DNA from: Clostridiales bacterium
GTDB lineage: Bacteria; Bacillota; Clostridia; Lachnospirales; Lachnospiraceae
Reading direction: 5' to 3'
Assembly (NCBI GenBank): GCA_019420405.1
Contig: JAHZHF010000048.1
Coordinates: forward strand, 7,160-14,173
Length of the DNA stretch: 7,014 bases
Of the stretch, positions 6,961-7,014 are shown one piece after another. Each line of letters starts with the position of its first letter. Positions within the stretch are counted from its first letter, which is position 1. The notes below the pieces were generated by a model. It worked only from the letters and a program-made list of their open reading frames with translations. It ran no database searches and was not told the origin of the DNA. A program made the translations under genes and the position numbers.

Positions 6961-6975
6961 GACTTCGCTCCAGGG
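6956..6975 (+). repeat. Second hairpin CTGGA-CTTCGC-TCCAG sharing an arm with the first
   Basis: CTGGA (6958-6962) pairs with TCCAG (6969-6973) around a CTTCGC loop. U-G and C-G pairs extend the stem to 6956-6975. Its 5' arm reuses bases 6956-6960 of the preceding inverted repeat, so the two stems cannot form together. Confidence 0.5.
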
Positions 6976-7014
6976 AATAAGGGAAACTACAAAGTACCGG
7001 ATACGGATTAAAGG

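Larger units (their letters stand above)
6865..7014. other. Non-coding tail after gltD with several hairpins
   Basis: I find no credible gene in these 150 bases. They hold a small hairpin, AAGTT-CAAT-AACTT (6877-6890), a repeated TCCGAA (6890-6895 and 6905-6910), and two larger overlapping hairpin options (6913-6960 and 6956-6975). None is followed by a T-run, so no clear intrinsic terminator for gltBD is visible. It may lie beyond the window end, or termination may be of another kind. Confidence 0.6.

Noticed and set aside
6945..6980. 11-codon ATG frame in the tail
   Set aside because: Very short, no ribosome binding site, and contained in the hairpin region.
6921..7014. TPP riboswitch suggested by CTGAGA at 6925-6930
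   Set aside because: The other conserved TPP elements, such as the pyrophosphate-binding helix sequence, are absent. A six-base match is not evidence.

Overview
This window looks like chromosomal DNA from a Gram-positive Clostridia species, most likely a Lachnospiraceae-type gut anaerobe. The basis is moderately GC-rich coding sequence, an AT-rich intergenic region with sigma-A-like promoter elements, strong AGGAG-type ribosome binding sites, and the general sequence character of the glutamate synthase proteins. The taxon is inferred; no marker gene is present.

Layout: bases 1-507 hold the 3' part of a gene for a CPBP-family (Abi/CAAX protease-like) intramembrane protease, whose start lies outside the window. 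Bases 508-804 are an AT-rich intergenic region. It contains a convincing rho-independent terminator (558-590), a repeated AACTGAYAA-type motif (638-724), a possible 28-codon small ORF (622-708), and a good promoter (742-770) leading to a ribosome binding site for the next gene. Bases 805-5337 encode the complete large (alpha) subunit of glutamate synthase, GltB (1510 residues). After 12 bases, bases 5350-6864 encode the complete small (beta) subunit GltD (504 residues), starting at GTG. The gltD Shine-Dalgarno overlaps the gltB stop codon, so the two are clearly one operon. Bases 6865-7014 contain no recognisable gene but do contain three hairpin possibilities, two of which exclude each other.

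Function: GltB and GltD together form glutamate synthase (GOGAT), which makes two glutamates from glutamine plus 2-oxoglutarate. GltD oxidises NAD(P)H on its FAD and passes electrons through iron-sulfur clusters to the FMN of GltB. GltB's N-terminal amidotransferase domain releases ammonia from glutamine, and the ammonia is channelled to the synthase domain. All diagnostic residues looked for are present in both subunits, with no sign of frameshift or decay. One point of interest is that the GltD nucleotide-binding loop is the Leu-Glu-Met-Met-Pro / Asn-Pro-Trp-Pro type, not the Tyr-Arg-Arg type, which raises the question of NADH versus NADPH use.

This is mostly an ordinary housekeeping region. 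I see no mobile element, CRISPR array, tRNA, rRNA, known riboswitch or evidence of a new multi-gene system. The parts worth a second look are the regulatory DNA before gltB, the GltD cofactor loop and the structured tail after gltD.
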